Shown piece after piece: positions 8,396 to 16,377 of a stretch of DNA of 64,000 bases. The position numbers were made by a program, and so were the translations under genes. Position 1 is the stretch's first letter. Each line of letters opens with the position of its first letter. The stretch spans positions 1 to 64,000 of the forward strand of contig NZ_WHUT02000012.1 of NCBI RefSeq assembly GCF_009380135.2. Reading direction: 5' to 3'. The stretch comes from Fertoeibacter niger. Its GTDB lineage: Bacteria; Pseudomonadota; Alphaproteobacteria; Rhodobacterales; Rhodobacteraceae. A model generated the notes under the pieces. The model did no database searches, was not told the DNA's origin, and saw only the letters and a list, made by a program, of their open reading frames with translations.

Positions 8396-9712
8396 CTAAA
8401 TGACTTTGATCTTGCCGGTGACGGCCGCGTTGATCAGGCTGGTCTTGAATTCCTTGAGCGCCGCGATCTGGCGTTCCTTGATCGCGATGCCGTCTTCGAT
8501 CTTCTGGGACGCTTCATCAATATGCGCGACAATGGCCCGTTGTTCTTCGATTGGCGGCACTATAATGAACATTTTACCAAGGTGAGATGGGCCATAATGC
8601 GCAATGGTGCTTCCAGCTTTAAGCAGTTCAACCTGTGTGTCGAATGAAGGAGAAGCAAGAAAGTGCTCGAAGAATCGCTTTAGAAGTAAATCCATATCCC
8701 TTATTCGTAGTCTCATAAGGCCTGTGTATAGAACAGAACCCGCAGCCTCTTTTCCTACCTCGGCAACCAATCCAGAGGATGCGCTGCCGCTAATTACCAG
8801 ATCACCTTCCTCAATCAGAAAGTGATTCCATTTTCGGCGCACTTTTGCTGGGTCTAAATAGTTACACCCTTCAAGTGTTACGACGCTTGTTTTTGCGCCA
8901 GAAATTCGGATTAGCGGCACTCCGTCATTATGGAAATCAACCGCCATGATTCCCGGACCCTCTTGGACAAAGACTTCCTTGGTGAAACGCTTGATTTCCC
9001 AATGCGCAGGGATTTGGCCGATCCAGTCGATGCCGCTGTCTTTCATCGGGGCAGCGGGGTTCAGGCCGCGGGTAACGGCGTCCTGGATGATGATCTGCCG
9101 TCGCTCGCGCAGCAGCGCGATCTGGTCTTCCTTGATCTTCACCGCCCCGTCGATCTTGGCGCATTTGTCATCAAGGAACGCCGCGATCGCACGCTGTTCC
9201 GGAAGCGGCGGGACCAAGAGGGGAATTTCCCGCATCCGTGACTTGTTCAGATCCCACTGACCGATACGCACACCATCTGATGCTGACCCGAAAAACGAGA
9301 CATAAAGCTTGCTCCGGATCGCACGGTTGAAGAAACCCGGGTCTATCTCTTTGATGAAGTCGAAAATGAAGTAGGCGGGGCTGACGATTCCGGTGTGTTG
9401 GGAAACGCCGTATGACCCTTGCCAGGCCTTCATTTTGTTCATGTCGAACTGTCCAGCGCGCAACACCTTGTAGCCGCTGAGGTCGTCTGGAATGAAGTTG
9501 TGGTTGCTCTCCTCGTCATCGAGATCGCGCTCGATCACAGTCGCGATGACTTGTGGTTCATCAACAAAGATGTTGCGTGTAGCCGCTCCGGACTGTTCAT
9601 GTTCATGTTCATGTTCATGTTCATGTTCATGTTCATGTTCATGTTCATGTTCATGTTCATGTTCATGTGAGCTGAGGAGCACGCACCGTCGCCTGCAAAA
9701 ATTAAAGGTCAT
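8396..9712 (-). CDS. hsdS: Type I specificity subunit HsdS with repeat-altered N-terminus
   Basis: The 438-residue HsdS would direct DNA recognition in a type I RM complex. It keeps the later part of target-recognition domain 1 (NKMKAWQGSYGVS.HTGIVSPAYF), conserved region 1 (LLVPPLPEQRAIAAFLDDKCAKID), a second domain beginning KDSGIDWIGQIPAHWEIKRF, and conserved region 2 (IVPPIEEQRAIVAHI). The usual first 40-60 residues are replaced by MTFNFCRRRCVLLSS and a (His-Glu)12 tract encoded by 12 hexamers. A C-terminal half-site domain therefore looks whole and the first does not. No hsdM is beside it. The true start is uncertain; translation from within or after the repeat is possible. Confidence 0.78.
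   Translation of the reverse strand: MTFNFCRRRCVLLSSHEHEHEHEHEHEHEHEHEHEHEHEQSGAATRNIFVDEPQVIATVIERDLDDEESNHNFIPDDLSGYKVLRAGQFDMNKMKAWQGSYGVSQHTGIVSPAYFIFDFIKEIDPGFFNRAIRSKLYVSFFGSASDGVRIGQWDLNKSRMREIPLLVPPLPEQRAIAAFLDDKCAKIDGAVKIKEDQIALLRERRQIIIQDAVTRGLNPAAPMKDSGIDWIGQIPAHWEIKRFTKEVFVQEGPGIMAVDFHNDGVPLIRISGAKTSVVTLEGCNYLDPAKVRRKWNHFLIEEGDLVISGSASSGLVAEVGKEAAGSVLYTGLMRLRIRDMDLLLKRFFEHFLASPSFDTQVELLKAGSTIAHYGPSHLGKMFIIVPPIEEQRAIVAHIDEASQKIEDGIAIKERQIAALKEFKTSLINAAVTGKIKVI
9595..9666. repeat. Hexanucleotide microsatellite, 12 tandem GTTCAT units
   Basis: Twelve uninterrupted copies of GTTCAT (+ strand), 72 bases in all, lie near the 5' end of the hsdS frame, where they encode His-Glu twelve times on the minus strand. 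Perfect tracts of this length are prone to slipped-strand change. Because the unit is six bases, gain or loss keeps the frame and would lengthen or shorten the peptide by two residues per unit, or change the distance between an upstream promoter and an internal start. Confidence 0.97.
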
Positions 9713-9754
9713 AAATATTGACCTATTTGCGATGGGTAAAGCCCGGCCCCCGCA

Positions 9755-9780
9755 ACCTTCCCCCGACCTGCGGGGAAGGT
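9755..9780. repeat. Perfect 9-bp GC-rich hairpin between RM remnants
   Basis: ACCTTCCCC (9755-9763) and its exact complement GGGGAAGGT (9772-9780) flank an 8-base loop. It lies just upstream of hsdS on the minus strand, in about 220 bases that hold no convincing gene. There is no T-run on either side, so it is not a typical intrinsic terminator. It could be a relic of a repeat element or a recombination point. Confidence 0.6.
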
Positions 9781-9936
9781 CCCTTCGCTGCCACGCCTTG
9801 TATCCGCGCGATACCTTTTATCGGGGGCCAGCCGCCTTCCCTCGGGCTTTTCACCCGACCCGCTTCCCGCTGTTCGGCACTGGCGGTCCCCGGTAGCGTT
9901 TGCGGTTGCTCGCGCGTCGCAATTCTCCGGTGGGTT

Positions 9937-11397
9937 TTAGTTGTCGCGTTTCTGAGTGGGTCCAGAAGGAGCCGAGTCCACTCGGGATGGGGTAGTCCCC
10001 AAGACGTCATCACCCACATTTTTCGGGGAGGGGCAGCCCCGTGGATCAGAGATCCCCCGCTTGTCGTGCCCGCGGTCATAGGCTTTGGCCATCTTCATGC
10101 GCGAGGCCGGAATGATCCACAGGCCTGCACGAAGGTCGAACTCCTCCCATCGTGCCTCGCGGACTTCACCGGACCGCGCAGCCGTCAACACAAGAAATTC
10201 AAGAGCCAGCTTTGTTGAGCGGCTGTCTTTGCCCTCGATCCGTTCCCCGGCGCGGAGTTTTTCAAGCACGTTATACATCGCCGTCAGCGTCAGCTTGGGG
10301 TGTTGCGCCTGCTGCCGCTTGCGATGCGCGTCAAGGTCTTCGCCGAGTTGGCGGAGGCGGGCTTTGAGGGGTTCGGAGGGGGTTGGGAAGGGAAAGGGGT
10401 CGAAGCATACTGAATGATTGTAAACGGGCCTATCTTCGAGTGTGCCACCGGACGCCACCGCCCACAGAACATGGAAGCGACTAGATAGCACTGATAAAAT
10501 CCATGCGTCTTCACATGCAATAATTCTCAATTTTTGGTCAGGCAACAACGCTCCCGGCAGAAAGCTAAATGTGCGATGTTTTGAAGTTTCAATGGTCGCA
10601 ATGAAGCGAGAAAGACCTTTCTGGGCATTCCGAAGGTCCATGTTGCTGCGGCGATGCAGCCACCATTTTTCGCGCAAGTCTTGATCGCGATTTGCGGCTC
10701 TAAAGGGCTTCACCGTATCTGAAAGCCATTGATACACGGCAGGCGCAGACTTTCTTAATTCTACCTCTGTCATAGGAAACGCGTCGATCACAAAGCGATT
10801 TAGTTTCCCTTGAATAAGTTGTTTGCCGTTGCTGTAAGGGCGCAAAATTGAGTTGGGCACATAGTCATAGGGCGAGATTTTCCGCGCAGTTTCTTCGGAC
10901 ACAACCATTCCCTCGCCATGTGGAATTACGCCCATGAAGCCAAGCTGATGATTGCTTTGTAGCTTTTTGCTACCAGATACATCCGTACCCACCTGAAGGT
11001 TAGAAAATACTGTTCCGCGCTGCATATTCAGAGACACGTCGCGGCCCTCATTTGCGTCGGCAGTTTTTGACTCGGTCGCCACGGTGAACAGGCGGCCCTC
11101 ATCGCGACCTTTCTCAGCCACCGTCATTGCAATCCGAACGGCAGCGCCATCGCCAGCATCAACCCAAGGGTGGTCGGGGATCGCAAAGATCAGGCTGGCC
11201 GGGTTTTTGGGATCGCTCAGATGCGTCTCCAGCACTTTACGATTAAAAGCCATAGTGATTGAGTTGGTGGTGATCAGCCCAAAGCGACGGCAACCTTTTC
11301 CCTTGGCGGGGGCGAAGGAACGGGCGGCCAAAGCGGCCTTTTCCCACCAATACATCACGAAATCAGCGGATTCCGGCATCCTAAGCGTCAACACCAT
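9937..11397 (-). pseudogene. C-terminal half of an MmeI-like methyltransferase fused to an integrase fragment
   Basis: The frame (486 residues) begins inside the methyltransferase domain at MPESADFVMYWWEKAA and runs through a DNA-recognition region to LSSRFHVLWAVASGGTLEDRP...FDPFPFP and LTAMYNVLEKLRAGERIEGKD. It lacks motif I (DPACGSG) and the NPPF catalytic motif, so about 500 N-terminal residues are gone. At residue 393 the sequence switches to a tyrosine-recombinase core segment (see 10084-10221) and then to about 48 residues I do not recognise. It therefore looks like a product of two deletions or recombinations. The gene is head-to-head with the other MmeI-like gene. Confidence 0.75.
10084..10221 (-). 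pseudogene. Tyrosine-type integrase fragment (core start)
   Basis: About 46 residues beginning STKLALEFLVLTAARSGEV and including ARWEEFDLRAGLWIIP and ASRMKMAK match the start of the catalytic domain of phage/island integrases, including the first catalytic Arg in TAARSGE. The usual continuation (HRVPLS and later the HxxR and Tyr motifs) is missing. It is fused in frame to the methyltransferase remnant, marking one boundary of the decayed RM island. Confidence 0.75.
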
Positions 11398-11639
11398 GCC
11401 GACAGAGCCGCGATTGGCGACAGCGCCTCAACTCGGCAGGATTTCGTCTCACAGATGGCGAAACCAATGAAAAAAGGGCTGTAGCAATGCCTCAGCCCTC
11501 AGCGATTGGTGATGGTGGTGGAGTGTCAGGCGGGCGGGCGGCGCTAAACCAATTCTGCGGCGGTCCCCCATGCAAGCGAGACGTTGACCAATCGTGAAAT
11601 GACAGCATTACTCGCCGCATCGGTATGCGAGGGGCTTTC

Positions 11640-14069
11640 ATGACGCCGCAGGACTTCATTTCCAAGTGGCGCAACGTCGAACTGAAGGAACGCACCGCCA
11701 GCCAGTCGCATTTCCTCGACCTCTGCCGTCTGCTGGAGATCCCCGACCCGGTATCCGCAGACCCCAAAGGCGAATGGTTCACCTTCGAGAAAGGCGCATC
11801 CAAGACCACGGGGGGCGAAGGCTGGGCTGATGTATGGCGGCGTGACTGCTTCGCCTGGGAATACAAGGGCAAGAACAAGGATCTCGACCGTGCCTTTGCC
11901 CAGCTTCAACAATACGCAATTGCGCTGGAAAATCCGCCGCTGCTGATCGTGTCCGACATGGATCGCATCCGCATTCACACCAACTGGACGAACACCGTCC
12001 AGAAGGTTCACACCATCGCGCTGACAGACCTGACCGATGCGGCAACCCGTGATCTGCTGCGGTCCTGCTTCCTTGACCCGGAACGCCTGAAACCTGCCAA
12101 GACCCGGCAGGTGCTGACCGAGGAAGCCGCCCAGCGGTTCGCGACCCTCGCCCAGCGCCTGCGCGGACGGGGCCATGACCCGCAGCAGGTGGCGCATTTT
12201 GTCAACCGGCCGGTGTTCTGCATGTTCGCTGAGGACGTGAACCTGCTGCCGGGCAAGATGTTCGCGCGGATGATCGCCGCTGCCCGCCCCAAGCCCGAAA
12301 CCTTTGCGCTTCACGCCAAGACCCTTTTCGCTGCCATGAAGACCGGGGGCATGGTGGGGTTTGAGCCCGTCGAATGGTTCAACGGCGGCTTGTTCGATTC
12401 CGATGATACCCTGCCCCTGACATGGGAAGACCTTGATGACCTGATCCGCGCCTCAACCCTCGACTGGTCCGATATTGACCCGTCGATACTGGGCATGCTT
12501 TTCGAGCGCGGACTTGATCCGGACAAGCGCAGCCAGCTGGGCGCGCATTATACCGACCGTGACAAGATCATGCAGATCGTGCGCCCGGTGATTGTGGATC
12601 CGCTGGTGGCCGAATGGGAGGAGGTCAGGGGCCGGATGGCTGACCTGATCGAACAGGCGCCGCGCACCACAAAGGACAAACTGCTGGTGGGCCGCGAACT
12701 CGCCGCCCGCACAGTCGCGTTCAATCAGGCCGAGGCGCTGCACAAGAGTTTTCTGGAACGGCTGCGCGCCTTCCGCTGGCTTGATCCGGCCTGCGGTTCC
12801 GGCAACTTCCTGTATATCGCGCTGCTGGAACTGAAGAATATCGAACACCGCTGCAATCTGGAGGCCGAGGCGCTGGGCCTGCCGCGTGCCTTTCCCACTA
12901 TCGGCCCCGAGGCGGTGCTGGGGATCGAGTTGAACCCCTATGCGGCGGAACTGGCCCGCGTGTCGGTCTGGGTCGGCGAGATTCAGTGGATGCGCCGCAA
13001 CGGGTTCGAGGCGGCAAAGAACCCGATCCTGCGGACGTTGGACACGATTCAGAACCGGGATGCGGTCCTGGGGCCGGAAGGTGGCCCCGCTGAATGGCCG
13101 CGCGCCGATGCGCTGGTCGGCAATCCGCCCTTCCTTGGCAACAAGAAGATGATCGCGGGTCTGGGTGAGGCCTACACGCTGGCCCTGCGCCGCGCCTATC
13201 CGGATGTGCCGGGTGGGGTCGATCTGGTCGCCTATTGGTTCGCCCGCGCGTGGCAGCAGATGCAGGCGGGGCAGGTGACGCGGGCGGGTCTGGTCTGCAC
13301 CAACTCGATCCGGGGCGGGGCGAATCGGGCGGTGTTGAAGCCGATTGTGGAGGGCGGGCGGATTTTCGAGGCTTGGGCGGATGAGGCTTGGACCCTGGAC
13401 GGCGCGGCGGTGCGGGTGTCGATGGTGTGTTTCGACGGCCAAAATGGGGGAAGCGCGAGGATGGACGGAACTGTCGTTGTGCGCATTTTTTCAGACCTAA
13501 CTGGCCTACAGGACGATCTGACCGCATCATCCCAAGTCGAAAACAACTCGGACCTCTGTTTTCAAGGCATGAAATTTGTTGGACCATTTGACGTGCACGC
13601 ACCTCTCGCAAGACAGTGGCTTCGAATGCCGAGTAATCCAAATGGGCTTTTCAACCAAGAGGTTGTTCGCCGCTGGAAGACCGGGATTGATTTGACGCGA
13701 CGCCCAGTAGAGCGGTGGATCGTTGATTTTGGGACTGAACTGACCGAGGTCCATGCAGCACTCTTCGAAGCCCCCTTTGAGTATGTGAGAGAAAATGTGA
13801 AGCCGAGCCGATTGCGGGTCGCTGACGATGGAGAGTTTGAAGTTCGACGGGAAAACCACCGACAGAATTGGTGGCGCTACGGTGAAGCAAGACCGGGGTT
13901 GAGGAAGAAAATCTCTGGATTGGAGCGCTACATCGCCACTCCGGAAGTGTCAAAGCACAGGTTCTTTGTCTTTCTTGAGTTAACGGAGGTTCCGGCAGGT
14001 TCAATTTACGCCATCGCCCGAGATGACGACACGACCTTCGGCATCCTTCATTCCCACGGTTTTGCGTAA
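11640..14069 (+). CDS. MmeI-like type IIL/IIG restriction-modification enzyme, C-terminally truncated
   Basis: The 809-residue product has the layout of MmeI-type single-chain enzymes. An N-terminal nuclease motif D64-X9-E74-X-K76 (in DCFAWEYKGK) has exactly the D-X9-E-X-K spacing known in MmeI. A helical linker follows, then methyltransferase motif I DPACGSGNF at 382-390 and the adenine-type catalytic NPPF at 495-498. The recognition region starts (GLFNQEVVRRWKTG, KHRFFVFLELT) but stops after FGILHSHGFA, where family members continue with a further ~100 residues (TPTTTFETFPFP). ATG 11640 follows GAGGGG, better than ATG 11625. The loss of the C-terminus probably changes or abolishes activity. 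Confidence 0.78.
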   Translation: MTPQDFISKWRNVELKERTASQSHFLDLCRLLEIPDPVSADPKGEWFTFEKGASKTTGGEGWADVWRRDCFAWEYKGKNKDLDRAFAQLQQYAIALENPPLLIVSDMDRIRIHTNWTNTVQKVHTIALTDLTDAATRDLLRSCFLDPERLKPAKTRQVLTEEAAQRFATLAQRLRGRGHDPQQVAHFVNRPVFCMFAEDVNLLPGKMFARMIAAARPKPETFALHAKTLFAAMKTGGMVGFEPVEWFNGGLFDSDDTLPLTWEDLDDLIRASTLDWSDIDPSILGMLFERGLDPDKRSQLGAHYTDRDKIMQIVRPVIVDPLVAEWEEVRGRMADLIEQAPRTTKDKLLVGRELAARTVAFNQAEALHKSFLERLRAFRWLDPACGSGNFLYIALLELKNIEHRCNLEAEALGLPRAFPTIGPEAVLGIELNPYAAELARVSVWVGEIQWMRRNGFEAAKNPILRTLDTIQNRDAVLGPEGGPAEWPRADALVGNPPFLGNKKMIAGLGEAYTLALRRAYPDVPGGVDLVAYWFARAWQQMQAGQVTRAGLVCTNSIRGGANRAVLKPIVEGGRIFEAWADEAWTLDGAAVRVSMVCFDGQNGGSARMDGTVVVRIFSDLTGLQDDLTASSQVENNSDLCFQGMKFVGPFDVHAPLARQWLRMPSNPNGLFNQEVVRRWKTGIDLTRRPVERWIVDFGTELTEVHAALFEAPFEYVRENVKPSRLRVADDGEFEVRRENHRQNWWRYGEARPGLRKKISGLERYIATPEVSKHRFFVFLELTEVPAGSIYAIARDDDTTFGILHSHGFA

Positions 14070-14204
14070 GCTATGGGGCCCAAAAGCAGGCAATCCGGCA
14101 GAGGTGAAGGCCGTTTTCGTCACTTCACGGATTTTGCCCGCGTTGCCATAAATCTCGCGCGACAGGCCAAGACAGGCAGCCTTGGGGATCGCATCGTTTA
14201 CCTG
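14058..14204 (-). pseudogene. Tyrosine-type integrase fragment (HxxR region)
   Basis: On the minus strand about 49 residues match an integrase C-terminal segment: AIPKAACLGLSREIYGNAGK, TKTAFTSAGLP and FGPHSLRKT, the last containing the HxxR box with the second catalytic Arg. The match stops exactly where the truncated MmeI-like gene ends on the other strand. It is a second integrase relic flanking the RM island and may come from a different integrase than the one at 10.1 kb. Confidence 0.72.
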
Positions 14205-14461
14205 ACCCCGCAATAATGGAAAACTCAGCAACCCCACCCCTGACACGCCTGCCTGAAATGGCGGTCCGATGGCTGGGATCACGCTGCGCCCAAACGTCCA
14301 TCGGCACGCGGTTGCGCGTGCGGGGGCGAAGGGCCAGCTTGGCGACGCTTTCTTGCCGCGCGCCAATGTGACGGCCGCCACGGTTCGAACACCAAGAACC
14401 GGGTCGGCAAACTGGATGCGGGCCGCGGTATCGGCAACAACCTCTGGCGGCCAGAACACAC
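14205..14461. other. Unassigned sequence between integrase relic and esterase gene
   Basis: Together with the integrase fragment this makes about 390 bases without an intact gene. Short frames exist on both strands but none has a recognisable motif or a ribosome site. I see no tRNA fold and no complete attachment-site repeat. Confidence 0.4.
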
Positions 14462-15136
14462 CTATGGGCGGCTGAACGAGGCAGCAGGATGTGCCCGGTT
14501 CAGCGCCGCCCGCAGCGCGGCGATATCCTCGCGCATCACCGCATGGCCCGCGCCCGGATAGACCTGCACCTGCACCCCGGCCCCCATGGCGCGCAGGGCG
14601 GTGGCCGTATCCTCCACCCGTTTCAAGGGGATATGCGGATCGCGCTGGTGCACTGACAGCCAGACCGCTGTGCCATCACGCCTGCCCGGATAATCCAGCA
14701 CCTTCGGCCCATGGCCATACAGCGCCGCATCCGCCCCGCCCGGTGCATCCTCCACACCCACCAGCCCGCCGGAAAAGCCGAACACACCGGCCAGACCGTC
14801 ACCATCGCGGGCAAAAGCCTCCAGCGCCAGACAGGCGCCCTGGCTGAAACCGGCCAGCCAGATGCTGCTGCGGGGCAGGCCGTCAGCCTCCAGCGCCGCC
14901 ACGGCGTCGCGCACCACGGCCAGACCGCGCGCCAGATGCGGTTCCATCTGTGCCGAGGGGGCCAGAAAGCTGGACGACCACCAACTGTTGCCCTGCGCCG
15001 TCGGTGCCACGGCGGCCACATCCGGCAGCGCCGCATGGGTCAGCAGGCCAAGGATGTCCTGCGCATCCCCGCCCCGCCCGTGCAGCAGCACAAGCCCCGC
15101 CTGTGCCGCCGCGCCCTTTGCCCCCGAACGGATCAC
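14462..15136 (-). CDS. MhqD-like carboxylesterase / phospholipase-family hydrolase
   Basis: A 224-residue soluble alpha/beta hydrolase. LVLLHGRGGDA is the oxyanion region, GFSQGACLALEAF carries the nucleophile serine, and the acid and base are in HQRDPHIPL and GAGHAVMREDI. It overlaps the start of the hydrolase-dioxygenase partner gene as ATGA, so the two are co-translated. A dioxygenase next to this type of esterase is the arrangement of MhqO-MhqD, which protects against quinones in Bacillus; the same role here is an inference. No export signal is seen. Confidence 0.82.
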   Translation of the reverse strand: MIRSGAKGAAAQAGLVLLHGRGGDAQDILGLLTHAALPDVAAVAPTAQGNSWWSSSFLAPSAQMEPHLARGLAVVRDAVAALEADGLPRSSIWLAGFSQGACLALEAFARDGDGLAGVFGFSGGLVGVEDAPGGADAALYGHGPKVLDYPGRRDGTAVWLSVHQRDPHIPLKRVEDTATALRAMGAGVQVQVYPGAGHAVMREDIAALRAALNRAHPAASFSRP

Positions 15137-16047
15137 GAGGCCACCTTCAGCGGCGGCAGCACCTGTTCGATCCGGCCCCGGTGCGCCTCATATTTCGGCG
15201 GCAATTTCAGGGCCTGCCCCAGCGTCGCTACCGGCTCGTCCACCGCAAAGCCGGGGGCGTCGGTGGCAATTTCGAACAGCACGCCGCCGGGCTCGCGGAA
15301 GTAGATCGCGTTGAAATACTGCCGGTCGATCACCTCGGTGGTGCGATGGCCCACGGAAGCCAGCTTTTCCTGCCAGCCGTGCTGTTCGTCCTGCGTGCGG
15401 GCGCGGAACGCGATATGGTGGATGGTGCCCGCGCCCGGGCGCCCCGGTGCCGCGGCATCCTTGCGGATGATGTCCACGATATTGCCCGCCGCATCGCCGG
15501 TGGCGATCAGGCGCAGCCGCTCGCCACCCTTGAACGCTTCGGTCCCGCCATCGGCATAGCCGAACACATCGCTCAGCAGCCGCGCCGTGCGGCTTGGGTC
15601 TTTCTCCCACAGCGTCACGGAATGAAACTCATGCGGCACAGCGCCCGGGCGGGCGGTTTCCACCAGTGCCACCGGCGCGCCATCGGGGTCGCGCAGCGTG
15701 ATCACCCGCTGGCCAAAGCGAACCTCAGGCCCGGCAAAATCCACCGCCGCCAGCGCCAGCCCTTCCATCACCGCATCAAACCGGCCCTCGGGCACGGCAT
15801 AGGCGAATGCGCTGGCCATGCCCGGCCCGGCGCGGCCCGACCCCGCATCGGCAAAGGGGAAAAACGTCAGGATCGTGCCGGGGCTGCCGGTCGCGTCGCC
15901 GTAATACAGGTGATAGGTGCCGGGGTCGTCAAAGTTCACCGTCTTTTTCACCAGCCGCTGTTGCAGCACGCGGGTGTAAAAGCTGACATTGGCCTGCGCC
16001 GGGCCGGAAATGGCCGTGACGTGGTGGATACCGGGAATGCGGGTCAT
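15133..16047 (-). CDS. VOC-family ring-cleaving dioxygenase (MhqO-like)
   Basis: The 304-residue protein contains two vicinal-oxygen-chelate modules, each with the beta-alpha-beta-beta-beta pattern. The first starts IPGIHHVTAISGPAQANVSFY, the second at HEFHSVTLWEKDPSRTA. Candidate metal ligands are His in GIHHVT, His in TIHHIAFR and the Glu of GGVLFEIAT. The family includes hydroquinone and quinone-inducible dioxygenases. It is the first gene of a two-gene operon with the esterase, overlapping by 4 bases. The substrate is not determinable from the sequence. Confidence 0.85.
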   Translation of the reverse strand: MTRIPGIHHVTAISGPAQANVSFYTRVLQQRLVKKTVNFDDPGTYHLYYGDATGSPGTILTFFPFADAGSGRAGPGMASAFAYAVPEGRFDAVMEGLALAAVDFAGPEVRFGQRVITLRDPDGAPVALVETARPGAVPHEFHSVTLWEKDPSRTARLLSDVFGYADGGTEAFKGGERLRLIATGDAAGNIVDIIRKDAAAPGRPGAGTIHHIAFRARTQDEQHGWQEKLASVGHRTTEVIDRQYFNAIYFREPGGVLFEIATDAPGFAVDEPVATLGQALKLPPKYEAHRGRIEQVLPPLKVAS

Positions 16048-16377
16048 GATCTGCCCTTTCTGGGTGTGACCGAAGTGGGGGGGGCGGGAAAGCCGCCGTT
16101 ATTCTGCTTTATCTGGGGCCTGTGGCGATTCCTGCAAGTTTGCACTGGCATCCTGTGGCGGACAGTCATTGTGCGCCAACGCACGGAACTCGGGATTTCC
16201 CGCCCACTGGACCGGCGCAGGGCAGGCGGCTATAAGGCCAACATGCTGCATCAAACCGCGATCCTTCATCGAATTACCGGCCCGGCGCGCTGACACTGTT
16301 CAGCCGCCGGGACTGAATGCTTGGGCGCTTGACCCCGCGTCGCGCCACCCCATCCCTTCCATCAAGGACCGCATCCG
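16048..16377. other. 330-base divergent intergenic region upstream of ileS
   Basis: This region separates the dioxygenase operon (minus) from ileS (plus) and must hold both promoters. I see no RNA gene, no T-box-like structure and no convincing small gene. Confidence 0.4.

Noticed and set aside
9595-9666. Could the tandem repeat be a CRISPR array?
   Set aside because: Units are 6 bases with no spacers and no cas genes nearby; it is a simple microsatellite.
9419-9670. Plus-strand frame with Met-Phe repeats through the microsatellite
   Set aside because: It is only the reverse of the hsdS frame; the repeat makes open frames in several phases. No ribosome site or family match.
9723-10079. Minus-strand frame of 118 codons next to the RM remnants
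   Set aside because: Arg/Gly/Pro-rich translation typical of non-coding GC-rich DNA, with no domain and no ribosome site; it spans the integrase-fusion tail.
14375-14400. tRNA-like GGTTCGAAC segment
   Set aside because: The T-loop-like string stands alone; no acceptor, D or anticodon stems fit around it on either strand.
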